Position numbers and translations under genes: made by a program. The notes under the pieces were generated by a model that was not told the DNA's origin, ran no database searches, and saw only the letters and a list, made by a program, of their open reading frames with translations. Below, in pieces: positions 39,654 through 47,948 of a DNA stretch of 58,196 bases; the first letter of the stretch is position 1, and each line of letters starts with the position of its first letter. The stretch is from an uncultured Bacteroidales bacterium (GTDB taxonomy: Bacteria; Bacteroidota; Bacteroidia; Bacteroidales; P3): positions 1-58,196 of the forward strand of contig CAMYZD010000002.1 of the NCBI GenBank assembly GCA_947303735.1, read 5' to 3'.

Positions 39654-40253
39654 ATGAAACTCCCGATACCCTACCCTTACATTGCCTCTTGGGCAGATAC
39701 GAGGATTGTACCGTCACTTTTGCGCTATGAGCAATTGCCGACAGCCGAATTTTTTTATGGAAAGGCATACCCTATTCTAAAATCGCTCTATGATAGATAT
39801 ACTACGGATTGCACAGAGGTATTAGATTTCATTCATGAAATATATATCGACATTATGCGGCCACGTGCTATCAAAAAGCGTTGTAAACTAGAAACGTTCA
39901 ACTATAAGTGTGCTCTGCATAACTGGGTTGGGGTCGTGGCGATACGATATTGCTACGCCTGTTTTAAAAGACGGATTCCAACTGAAGAATTGTCTGATAG
40001 TGAAGGTTTCTCTACAGCAGAACCATCTATACTGACAAACATGGACAGGTTGAACCATGAAGACGTGGAGGCAATACTAAAGATGATGCCGAATGAAAGA
40101 TATAGGAAATTGATTCGCCTTCGCTATTTGGATGGTCTTGACAACGAAGAAACTGCAAGGGAGATGGGTATGAATATGGAAAACTACTACAATAAGCACC
40201 GATTGGCTAAAGTGCAATATGTACAGGTATACTTAAAGGAGATGTCAAGATGA
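39654..40253 (+). CDS. ECF-sigma-like protein
   Basis: MMPNERYRKLIRLRYLDGLDNEETAREMGMNMENYYNKHRLAKVQ resembles sigma region 4; N-terminal region-2-like. Confidence 0.7.
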   Translation: MKLPIPYPYIASWADTRIVPSLLRYEQLPTAEFFYGKAYPILKSLYDRYTTDCTEVLDFIHEIYIDIMRPRAIKKRCKLETFNYKCALHNWVGVVAIRYCYACFKRRIPTEELSDSEGFSTAEPSILTNMDRLNHEDVEAILKMMPNERYRKLIRLRYLDGLDNEETAREMGMNMENYYNKHRLAKVQYVQVYLKEMSR

Positions 40254-40723
40254 ATCAAATTGATGACAACACATTGACAGCCTATCTAGAGGGAAGTCTT
40301 TCGCCAAAAGACAGCTTAAAGGTAGAGAGAGCCATTGAAGAGGATGATGAACTAAAAGCTGTAGTAGATGGATGGCTTGATATGGTAGATGCAATGTGCG
40401 ATGAAATGCAACAGGAGGATGATAATACGTCACGAATGGAAGCATGTAAAAGTATAGGGAAAGTTATGGGGGGAATTAAGGAGGCCCCTAAAAGAAGAGT
40501 CATGCTTTTTAAGCCCGATGAGAATCATTTTAAAAAAATTCTCGTTGCAGCATCCCTTATTACATTTGTCAACCTTGCTATTGTATGGTTTCTGAATAAC
40601 ACAGATAACACCACTTCTTATGATGTACCAATGAATGTAGACTTTGACAAATGTCCAATAGATACAGATTCTGCTCCTGTTGATTCTGGATTATTTACAG
40701 AAGATTTATCATTGTACAAATAG
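40250..40723 (+). CDS. Anti-sigma-factor-like single-TM protein
   Basis: MNQIDDNTLTAYLEGSLSPKDSLKVERAIEEDDELKAVVDGW plus TM ILVAASLITFVNLAIVWFL. ATGA overlap with the sigma-like gene. Confidence 0.65.
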   Translation: MNQIDDNTLTAYLEGSLSPKDSLKVERAIEEDDELKAVVDGWLDMVDAMCDEMQQEDDNTSRMEACKSIGKVMGGIKEAPKRRVMLFKPDENHFKKILVAASLITFVNLAIVWFLNNTDNTTSYDVPMNVDFDKCPIDTDSAPVDSGLFTEDLSLYK

Positions 40724-40859
40724 ATAATAAGTTACAATTTTTAAATAGAAAAAAAGAGCTTTCCCAAGTTTAAGGCGGGCATTACAATAGTCAAGAACTA
40801 AAGTTTGACAAGTAAATTCGGGTTACAAATTCGTTTATGATAGATTAGTCGTCAAAACT

Positions 40860-41036
40860 GGCCTGAAGGTCAAAAATCCCTATAACCCAAGGCAACGCCT
40901 TGGGTAAATGGTGTATGCGTCTGGCATCCTGAAAGGGCAAAAGATTACGCTTTTGCCCTTATTCATGGCGTTGATAGCATGTCCTCTAATACCCAGGGCG
41001 ATGCCCTAGGCTATTTGCCTCTTGGCTTTTCAGGCC
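40860..41036. repeat. Cluster of nested palindromes
   Basis: Outer GGCCTGAA/TTCAGGCC; inner ACCCAAGGC-AAC-GCCTTGGGT, AAGGGCAAAAG-ATTACG-CTTTTGCCCTT, and CCCAGGGC-GAT-GCCCTAGG (one mismatch). Confidence 0.8.
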
Positions 41037-41198
41037 ATATGTATCCGCAAACATAGAGCCCAAGCCTCGCCAAAACCATATGTGATATAGAACTAGAGCA
41101 AAAACACTTTAGTATTGATAAAGAAAATAGTCCCCACCGATAGATTTTACCCTTTTGTGTATTCTATATAGACAGAAATAAACAAATCATCCTGTCCT

Positions 41199-42404
41199 AT
41201 GAATACACTATATCAATTCTTCGCTCAAGGTGGCACGTCCGCCACATTGATTATCCTCTCGCTGACCATCTGTCTGGGCTTGATGCTCGGCAAGATAAAG
41301 ATTATGGGATTCTCGCTCGGCATCACCAATGTGCTTTTTGTGGGTATCGTACTGAGCGCGATAGGTGTTGCCACCAACAATGAGCTTATTGGTTTGATGA
41401 AAGACCTCGGCCTGGTGCTCTTCATCTTTACCGTGGGTTTGCAGGTGGGGCCTTCTTTCTTCTCTAACTTTCGCAAAGGTGGCCTACAGCTCAACCTGTT
41501 GGCAGTAGCTATCGTCGTGTTGGGTGTGGTGACAACGGTGATGATTTCCATATTAAGTGGCGAGACACTAGACGTGATGGCCGGAGTTTATAGCGGAGCT
41601 ATCAGCAGCACTCCAGGCATGTCGGCAGCACAACAGGCGGTTAATTGTACTGGTATAGGCTCGGCGGATGTGATTGCTAACGGCTATGCTGTCACCTATC
41701 CCATCGGTGTGGTGGGTCCCATCATCTGTTGCATACTTATACGCAACATCTGTAAAGTGAGTCTGGAGCAGGAGCCAGTATGTCTGATGGAGCCTATCGA
41801 CTCTGAGCCACTTAACACTGTGGGTAGCCAAGAAAACACTGTGGGCAAGAGTCTGGTGGTGGTGTTCGTAGGGATGGGACTCGGTGTGGCGATAGGCTCT
41901 ATCGCTATACCTGTGGGGCTGAGTGTTCCATTAAAACTCGGTTTGGCTGGGGGGCCTCTGATTGTAGCCATACTTATCGGTCACTTCGGCACCAAGAAGG
42001 GCATTATCAACCGAGAGGTCACCTCTGGCACATCGATGTCAATGCTACGCGAACTAGGTATTTCTCTTTTCCTTGCGTCAGTGGGACTATCAGCAGGAGG
42101 CTGTTTCATACAGACAATCTTAGACGGCGGCTATATGTGGGTGGTCTATGGGATGGCTATCACCATGCTGCCTGTGCTGACTGTTGGCCTCTTCGCTCGT
42201 CGTTATCTGAAAGTGAACTTTTACACTTTGATGGGACTTGCTGGTGGAGCTTCGACTGACACCCCTGCACTTGCATACGCAAATAGTGTGGCCAATAATC
42301 CAGCTAATAGTTTACCCGCCTCAAGCTACGCAATAGTTTATCCCCTCACCGTGTTCATGCGCATATTCACCGCACAAATGATGGTGATGGTGGCTGTAGC
42401 GTGA
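41199..42404 (+). CDS. AspT/YidE/YbjL-type (aspartate:alanine exchanger family) transporter
   Basis: GLMLGKIKIMGFSLGITNVLFVGIVLSAIG, YSGAISSTPGMSAAQQA, LMGLAGGASTDTPALAYAN: two-half repeat typical of the family. Confidence 0.85.
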   Translation: MNTLYQFFAQGGTSATLIILSLTICLGLMLGKIKIMGFSLGITNVLFVGIVLSAIGVATNNELIGLMKDLGLVLFIFTVGLQVGPSFFSNFRKGGLQLNLLAVAIVVLGVVTTVMISILSGETLDVMAGVYSGAISSTPGMSAAQQAVNCTGIGSADVIANGYAVTYPIGVVGPIICCILIRNICKVSLEQEPVCLMEPIDSEPLNTVGSQENTVGKSLVVVFVGMGLGVAIGSIAIPVGLSVPLKLGLAGGPLIVAILIGHFGTKKGIINREVTSGTSMSMLRELGISLFLASVGLSAGGCFIQTILDGGYMWVVYGMAITMLPVLTVGLFARRYLKVNFYTLMGLAGGASTDTPALAYANSVANNPANSLPASSYAIVYPLTVFMRIFTAQMMVMVAVA

Positions 42405-42469
42405 GCGTCGGTAAATCTGTCAAATATATTATAAGAACGAAAAAAGTTTACCATGTCGGTAAAAATGTG

Positions 42470-42477
42470 TATTTTTG
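42470..42477 (+). promoter_or_regulatory. -7 box TATTTTTG
   Basis: Matches TAnnTTTG. It overlaps the ORF-track start 42475, so the true start is probably 42502. Confidence 0.65.
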
Positions 42478-42501
42478 CAATTGGAAAATAACTACAACCG
42501 C

Positions 42502-44085
42502 ATGAATTCTAACCGCCGCAGATACCCCATAGGTATACAGACTTTCTCAGAAATACGAGAGGGCAACTATGTGTATGTTGACAAGACAGATTTGGTGTGG
42601 CAGTTGGCCAACTCAGTAAAATACACTTTTCTCAGCCGCCCTAGGCGTTTCGGGAAGTCGCTTCTGGTTACCACGCTGAAGTCCTACTTCGAGGGCAGGC
42701 GCGAACTGTTCGAAGGACTAAAGATAATGGAACTGGAGCAGGAGTGGAAACGGTATCCAGTGATTCATTTGGATATGAGTCTGGCAAAAAACAAGGAAAA
42801 TGCAGCCGATCTGCAACGATATCTAAAATGGTATTTGAGCGAGCTGATGCCACCCTATACGTCGAAGGATGAGCAATTGCCGGGCGAGAAATTGACAAGT
42901 CTAATCAGAACGCTATATGAGAAAACTGGCAAACAGGTGGTGCTTCTTATTGATGAATACGATGCCCCGCTGCTAGAGGTGATGCATGAGAAAGAAAACC
43001 TGGAGTCCATGCGCAAAATAATGCAGGAGTTCTACCAACCCTTGAAAGCCTGCGAGGCGATGATTCGCTTCTGTTTTCTAACGGGCATCACCAAGTTCAG
43101 CCAGCTCAGCATCTTTTCCACGCTCAACAACATCATGAATATCTCCATGATGCCGAAATTCTCAACCATCTGCGGCATTACCGAACACGAACTCACCACC
43201 ATTTTGAGAGACGACATCGATATTATTGCAGAAGAATACGGTTACAGTCATGATGAGATGCACTCGTTACTGAAACGCCAATACGATGGGTATCACTTCT
43301 GTGAAGATTCCGACGAAATATACAACCCATATAGCCTCATCAATTGTTTTTTCCAAAAACGCATCAAGAACTTCTGGTTCGAGAGTGGAACTCCAACCTT
43401 CCTCTTCAACCAGATGCGACGTTTTAAGACCGACATCACCGGGCTTGATGATATCGAGGCACCAGAATCCGCTTTCTATTTGCCAACTGAGAATCTGGAA
43501 AGTGCTCTACCATTGCTTTATCAAGCTGGTTATCTTACCATAAATGACTACAACCGAGAGTTAGAGACTTATACCTTAAGCATTCCCAATCAGGAGGTGC
43601 GCATAGGATTTGCAAAAGGCCTAATGCCAATCTATTCTGGTTTGGGTGAAGGCGATGTGCAGGTTGGCTGCGCAGCAAAGATGTGGAAAGCCCTGAAACG
43701 AGGCGATATTGATCAATGCCTGCGAGAGCTGAAAGCATTCCTTGCCGGTGTGCCATATGTGGAAGGATTCAAAAAAAAGCTTGCTGAGGCTGCCACGAAG
43801 GAAGGGTTCTATGAGTACACATTCTTTCTCATCCTATCAATGCTCAACGTATACGTGCAGACTCAGGTGAAATGCCACAACGGGCGTGTTGACATGATTG
43901 TCTACCATGCCGACACAATCTATATTTTCGAGTTTAAAACCAGAGCCTCCGCCGAAATTGCATTGCAACAGATAGTATCAAAAAAATATGCTACTCGCTT
44001 CGCCACTGATGAGCGCAAGGTGGTAAAAGTGGGTGTGAACTTCGACATTGATACCTGGACTATTGGAGAATGGGTGATTGCATAA
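42502..44085 (+). CDS. AAA-ATPase-like / PD-(D/E)XK nuclease family protein (DUF1703-type)
   Basis: YPIGIQTFSEIREGNYVYVDKTDLVWQL, SRPRRFGKSLLVTTLKSYF, LLIDEYDAPL, IYIFEFKTRASAEIALQQI. Confidence 0.9.
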   Translation: MNSNRRRYPIGIQTFSEIREGNYVYVDKTDLVWQLANSVKYTFLSRPRRFGKSLLVTTLKSYFEGRRELFEGLKIMELEQEWKRYPVIHLDMSLAKNKENAADLQRYLKWYLSELMPPYTSKDEQLPGEKLTSLIRTLYEKTGKQVVLLIDEYDAPLLEVMHEKENLESMRKIMQEFYQPLKACEAMIRFCFLTGITKFSQLSIFSTLNNIMNISMMPKFSTICGITEHELTTILRDDIDIIAEEYGYSHDEMHSLLKRQYDGYHFCEDSDEIYNPYSLINCFFQKRIKNFWFESGTPTFLFNQMRRFKTDITGLDDIEAPESAFYLPTENLESALPLLYQAGYLTINDYNRELETYTLSIPNQEVRIGFAKGLMPIYSGLGEGDVQVGCAAKMWKALKRGDIDQCLRELKAFLAGVPYVEGFKKKLAEAATKEGFYEYTFFLILSMLNVYVQTQVKCHNGRVDMIVYHADTIYIFEFKTRASAEIALQQIVSKKYATRFATDERKVVKVGVNFDIDTWTIGEWVIA

Positions 44086-44123
44086 CATTCCTCAAATAAA
44101 ACAACAGCAAATGGGTATTGCTG

Positions 44124-44131
44124 TACCTTTG
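44124..44131 (+). promoter_or_regulatory. -7 box TACCTTTG
   Basis: Matches TAnnTTTG, upstream of the small ORF at 44188. Confidence 0.5.
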
Positions 44132-44187
44132 CAGAATAGATTAATACTGAACCCGTTTGCCTAATAATAGTAATTATTGTAACCGTC

Positions 44188-44358
44188 ATGCCTATGGACA
44201 CTTCAATCATTCTGAGCAACTTGGGCTTGTATGCCAAACGAGTGGGGCGCACGGTGGCGCGGCCAGTGGTGATTTTGTACTCTTTCATCGAGATGCAGGT
44301 CGATGCACTGCTGGATAAATGGTTTCCCGACTATACGGCGACAGAGGAGGTGCTGTGA
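44188..44358 (+). CDS. 56-aa small protein, translationally coupled to the FtsZ-like gene
   Basis: MPMDTSIILSNLGLYAKRVGRTVARPVVILYSFIEMQVDALLDKWFPDYTATEEVL*; TGATG overlap with the next start. Confidence 0.65.
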   Translation: MPMDTSIILSNLGLYAKRVGRTVARPVVILYSFIEMQVDALLDKWFPDYTATEEVL

Positions 44359-44897
44359 TGGGAATTAAAGTAGTCGGCATAGGCGGATGCGGGTGCAATA
44401 TTGTTGATAACATCTGCCGCACGGACGTGCAGGATGTCGATTTTGCTCTTGTCAATAGGGATGAATTGTCCCCTTACTCATCTAATGCAGAAAGACTATG
44501 TGTCAACGCCGATGCAAAGGACTTGGACAAGGGTCTACAAATATTGCTAAACGGCATCCCCCATACCCTTATCGTTGTAGCCGGTATGGGAGGCAAATAT
44601 AGTGCAAAGGTGGCAGCGGAGCTCTGTCGCCTGCACCAGTCTATCACAAGGCAAAAAGCCCTGTCTATAGCTTTCGTTGTGCTGCCATTCAAGTTTGAAA
44701 CACGAGATCAAAAAGCCACAAAAGACCTTGATTTGATTTCGGAACAGGCTACGCGGGTCGTCACATTCGACAACAACAAACTTCTCCAATTCGAGAATCA
44801 ACCGATGGCTCAGGTCTTTCGCATAGTTGACCAAGAGGTGTGTAATCTCATAGAAGCCGAAAAACACTCATGCCCGCAAACAGAAATTCCATATTAA
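44358..44897 (+). CDS. Short FtsZ/tubulin-superfamily protein (GTPase-domain-only)
   Basis: MGIKVVGIGGCGCNIVDNI, then FALVNRDE and TLIVVAGMGGKYSAKVAAELC, in the order of the FtsZ N-terminal motifs. Confidence 0.72.
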   Translation: MGIKVVGIGGCGCNIVDNICRTDVQDVDFALVNRDELSPYSSNAERLCVNADAKDLDKGLQILLNGIPHTLIVVAGMGGKYSAKVAAELCRLHQSITRQKALSIAFVVLPFKFETRDQKATKDLDLISEQATRVVTFDNNKLLQFENQPMAQVFRIVDQEVCNLIEAEKHSCPQTEIPY

Positions 44898-45901
44898 GGT
44901 ACAAAACCATCGACAGGATGCTCCAGCGGGGAAAGCAAGCCACGTTGGAAGAGTTGGTTTATGCCTGCAACGACGCGCTTCAAGAGACTCTCGGATACGG
45001 CAAGGTGAGCGTTCGGTCGGTTCAACATGACATCCGAGAGATGCGTTACTCGGAGATACTAGGCTACTATGCCCCCATTATCGTTGTCGACAAAAAGTAC
45101 TACACCTACGAGGACCGGAGTTACAGCATCGCTGATACACCCCTCACCGAATACGACATGCAACGATTGTCCGAGGCAGTGAATCTGCTGAAACAGATGA
45201 GTTCCTCAAGGGGTTTTCATGGCGTTGAGGATGTGGTCAACCGACTGGAAGACCACGTAGCTTCAATGCGCTTTAAGGCAGAACCAGTCATCCTCCTCGA
45301 AAGCAACGAGCGGTTGCGTGGCCTAGAGTACATGTCTGACCTGCATGATGCCATTGTCGACCGTCATCCTATTGTCCTCACCTACAAACCATTCAAATGG
45401 CTTGAATCGCAGACATTCTGTTTCTCTCCCTATATCTTAAAAGAGTTCCGCAACCGTTGGTTTGTCTTTGGCAAAAGACATGATGACACAGAGCATCCGA
45501 TAGCCATATTGGCACTTGACCGTATTGAAGGGATTGTGGCGGCGTCGAAGGGCATCAAATACATCTTCGATTTAAAATTCGATCCGAATGTTTTCTTCCA
45601 TGACATTGTTGGCGTTACTAAGTTCGATGCCCCCGTGGAGCATGTAGTCTTCAAGGTGTCCGAGACCCAAGTGCCATACGTTCGCACCAAGCCTTTGCAC
45701 CATAGCCAGAAGGAGTTGGAGACAGCGAATGACGGTAGCGTACTATTCAGCATAGATGTTATTCCTAACTACGAATTGGAGCGTGACTTCCTTGGCTACG
45801 GTGAGTCTGTCACAGTGGTTTCTCCAGAGAGTCTAGTCAAAAAGTTGCAGGCAAGACTTTTACAATCTGTTGAAAATTATGATGCTATAAGCAGGCACTA
45901 A
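44870..45901 (+). CDS. WYL-domain transcriptional regulator
   Basis: wHTH-like N-terminus; YMSDLHDAIVDRHPIVLTYKPFKWLESQTFCFSPYILKEFRNRWFVFGKR; WCX-like C-terminus. Confidence 0.87.
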   Translation: MPANRNSILRYKTIDRMLQRGKQATLEELVYACNDALQETLGYGKVSVRSVQHDIREMRYSEILGYYAPIIVVDKKYYTYEDRSYSIADTPLTEYDMQRLSEAVNLLKQMSSSRGFHGVEDVVNRLEDHVASMRFKAEPVILLESNERLRGLEYMSDLHDAIVDRHPIVLTYKPFKWLESQTFCFSPYILKEFRNRWFVFGKRHDDTEHPIAILALDRIEGIVAASKGIKYIFDLKFDPNVFFHDIVGVTKFDAPVEHVVFKVSETQVPYVRTKPLHHSQKELETANDGSVLFSIDVIPNYELERDFLGYGESVTVVSPESLVKKLQARLLQSVENYDAISRH

Positions 45902-45924
45902 TTTTTATTCAGAAAGTTTTTCGT

Positions 45925-45945
45925 CTACGCAGAAAGACTGCGTAG
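45925..45945. promoter_or_regulatory. Operator candidate CTACGCAG-AAAGA-CTGCGTAG
   Basis: Perfect 8-bp inverted repeat, 9 nt upstream of the TATTTTTG -7 box at 45954-45961. Confidence 0.7.
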
Positions 45946-45953
45946 GTGTGATG

Positions 45954-45961
45954 TATTTTTG
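45954..45961 (+). promoter_or_regulatory. -7 box TATTTTTG
   Basis: Matches TAnnTTTG, upstream of 46009. Confidence 0.65.
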
Positions 45962-46008
45962 CATTTCGAAAAAGAAGCCCCATTACAACGCATAATCTGA
46001 TTTATACT

Positions 46009-47013
46009 ATGAATCAATACATCGTATCCCAATGGTTCAAATATAGGGAAAGCCTTGAGTCGTATTACATTAACATGATCGACGCACTCGAACAAGATAG
46101 GGACGGTAATATCATCCTTTTCGACCCTGAAGAAGATATTCCTGACTGTGAAGAGGAAGATGACGAAGGCAAATGGCACTCCACCGTCATGTTCATGTGC
46201 GAAGATGTCATAAAGAACCTGCTAAACAATGTAATAAACAAAGGACCGAATCATCCTAACCTAAAACTTGTTGACACTACCTATACTCACATTGACGGAG
46301 GCTGCTACGATGTGTTCTATGCATTAAGAGATGGCAAGGGGAATCCCTGGATAATTACTGTTTTTTTCGGTACCTACGACAGTTGGGCACAACTGGAGAA
46401 GATATCTAAGCATCGACTGTTAACATTACTAATGCACCTATCCTTGCGGATGGTGCAAAGCTTGAGAAGGATGAGCGAACGTATTTACGGTAGTCAGATA
46501 GTGCTTTGCAACAGCACATGTAATTGTGCAATCCATCATTTGATAGACCTTCAAGGGCTTGAAACCATGGATAATTCCACGAGATGGGATATCCGCAGAA
46601 CATTAAGTGAACTGCCTAGAAAGTCCATCCAGCCATTGTTCCAACTCATGTCGGAAAAACAAAGAAAACATATATCACTGTGCCTTAATGCGGTAATTGG
46701 GGACGTCGAAGGCTATGAGGATGAGTCAACCAACATTCAGCAACTTGGCAATACTGTCAAGCTCATTGGGAAAAGGCTCGCAGATACACTGATTGACAGA
46801 TTGATTAGATTTGAACTGACTGGTTATTGCGCTTTCTGTTCCGTCGAACCTCGTAGAATAGGAGAACTAAACTATTACAAAGAGGAATCATACCAAAAAA
46901 TGGAGGATTACGACTCTATGTTTGTCGGTAAAAGCTACTTTATCGCTGTTGGAGAAACATTAAATGACCTGATGAATGACATTGATTACAATGTGCACCA
47001 ACTCAGCAACTGA
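46009..47013 (+). CDS. Hypothetical protein
   Basis: 334-aa open frame with a promoter; no family recognised. Confidence 0.75.
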   Translation: MNQYIVSQWFKYRESLESYYINMIDALEQDRDGNIILFDPEEDIPDCEEEDDEGKWHSTVMFMCEDVIKNLLNNVINKGPNHPNLKLVDTTYTHIDGGCYDVFYALRDGKGNPWIITVFFGTYDSWAQLEKISKHRLLTLLMHLSLRMVQSLRRMSERIYGSQIVLCNSTCNCAIHHLIDLQGLETMDNSTRWDIRRTLSELPRKSIQPLFQLMSEKQRKHISLCLNAVIGDVEGYEDESTNIQQLGNTVKLIGKRLADTLIDRLIRFELTGYCAFCSVEPRRIGELNYYKEESYQKMEDYDSMFVGKSYFIAVGETLNDLMNDIDYNVHQLSN

Positions 47014-47145
47014 CATTTTTTATTTTACGGTGATAGATTATGCCCTATTTCGCCTTCTATATAGGCAGAATCTAGCACATATAATGTGCCGGTCACAAAA
47101 TAACAATCAGAAGTTGCGCACGACACAAATAAGTGTAACAGGACT

Positions 47146-47895
47146 ATGGAAAGCACGACAAACAAAATGACGAAAACACAGGTCTTCAATGTTATTATTC
47201 TCGACAAGAGCGGGTCGATGAATAGTATCCGAACAGCTGCCATTGATGGTTTCAACGAGACACTGGCTGGTATCAAGAAAGCGCAGGAACGGTATGGCGA
47301 CACTCAAAACCATTTTGTATCACTCCTTACCTTCTGTGATTGTGAGAAGAAATATGTCTTCGACAAGGTGTCCGCCTCCGAAGCCCCCACTCTGACCCTG
47401 GATGATTACCAGCCCTGTTGCTGCACACCGCTGTACGACGCAATGGGTTTTGCACTGACTTCTATGCGTAGTTACGTCAATGCTATCGAAGACCACGTGG
47501 TTGTGGTGACCATCATCACCGATGGTCTAGAAAACTCCTCTAAAGAATACTCTGGCACGACTATCAAACAATTAGTAGAAGACTTGAAGAAAGAAGGCTG
47601 GACATTCACCTACATGGGTGCCAACCAAGATGCTGTAGAGATTGCCTTCAACCTCTCCATCCGCAATTCGCGCAATTTCAGAGCTTCTCTTAGCGGCACA
47701 CGCAGTGTAATGGCAAAGGATGCCAACACACGCATGAACTTCTTCGAACGACTGGCTGAGTTGAAGGAAGAGGAAGGCCGTGCTCTCATGGGATGTTCCA
47801 TGGTCATGCCTACCATGTTGCCCGAAGAACGTTCTGCCCGTTATGCACAGATGGCCGATGAGGCATTTGACCAAGAGGAAAATAATAATGCGTAA
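47146..47895 (+). CDS. von Willebrand factor A domain protein
   Basis: VFNVIILDKSGSMNSIRTAAIDGFN (MIDAS DxSxS), VVVVTIITDGLENSS. Start may be 47146 or 47167. Confidence 0.87.
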   Translation: MESTTNKMTKTQVFNVIILDKSGSMNSIRTAAIDGFNETLAGIKKAQERYGDTQNHFVSLLTFCDCEKKYVFDKVSASEAPTLTLDDYQPCCCTPLYDAMGFALTSMRSYVNAIEDHVVVVTIITDGLENSSKEYSGTTIKQLVEDLKKEGWTFTYMGANQDAVEIAFNLSIRNSRNFRASLSGTRSVMAKDANTRMNFFERLAELKEEEGRALMGCSMVMPTMLPEERSARYAQMADEAFDQEENNNA

Positions 47896-47948
47896 TTGTT
47901 TGAATATGTTAATGCATGGCATGAGTAATTATTAATAACTGAAACAAT

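Noticed and set aside
42502-44085. Treating the AAA-ATPase/PD-(D/E)XK gene as part of a new defence system
   Set aside because: This family is common as a stand-alone, multi-copy gene in Bacteroidales, and here it has its own promoter; nothing in the sequence ties it to either neighbouring cluster.
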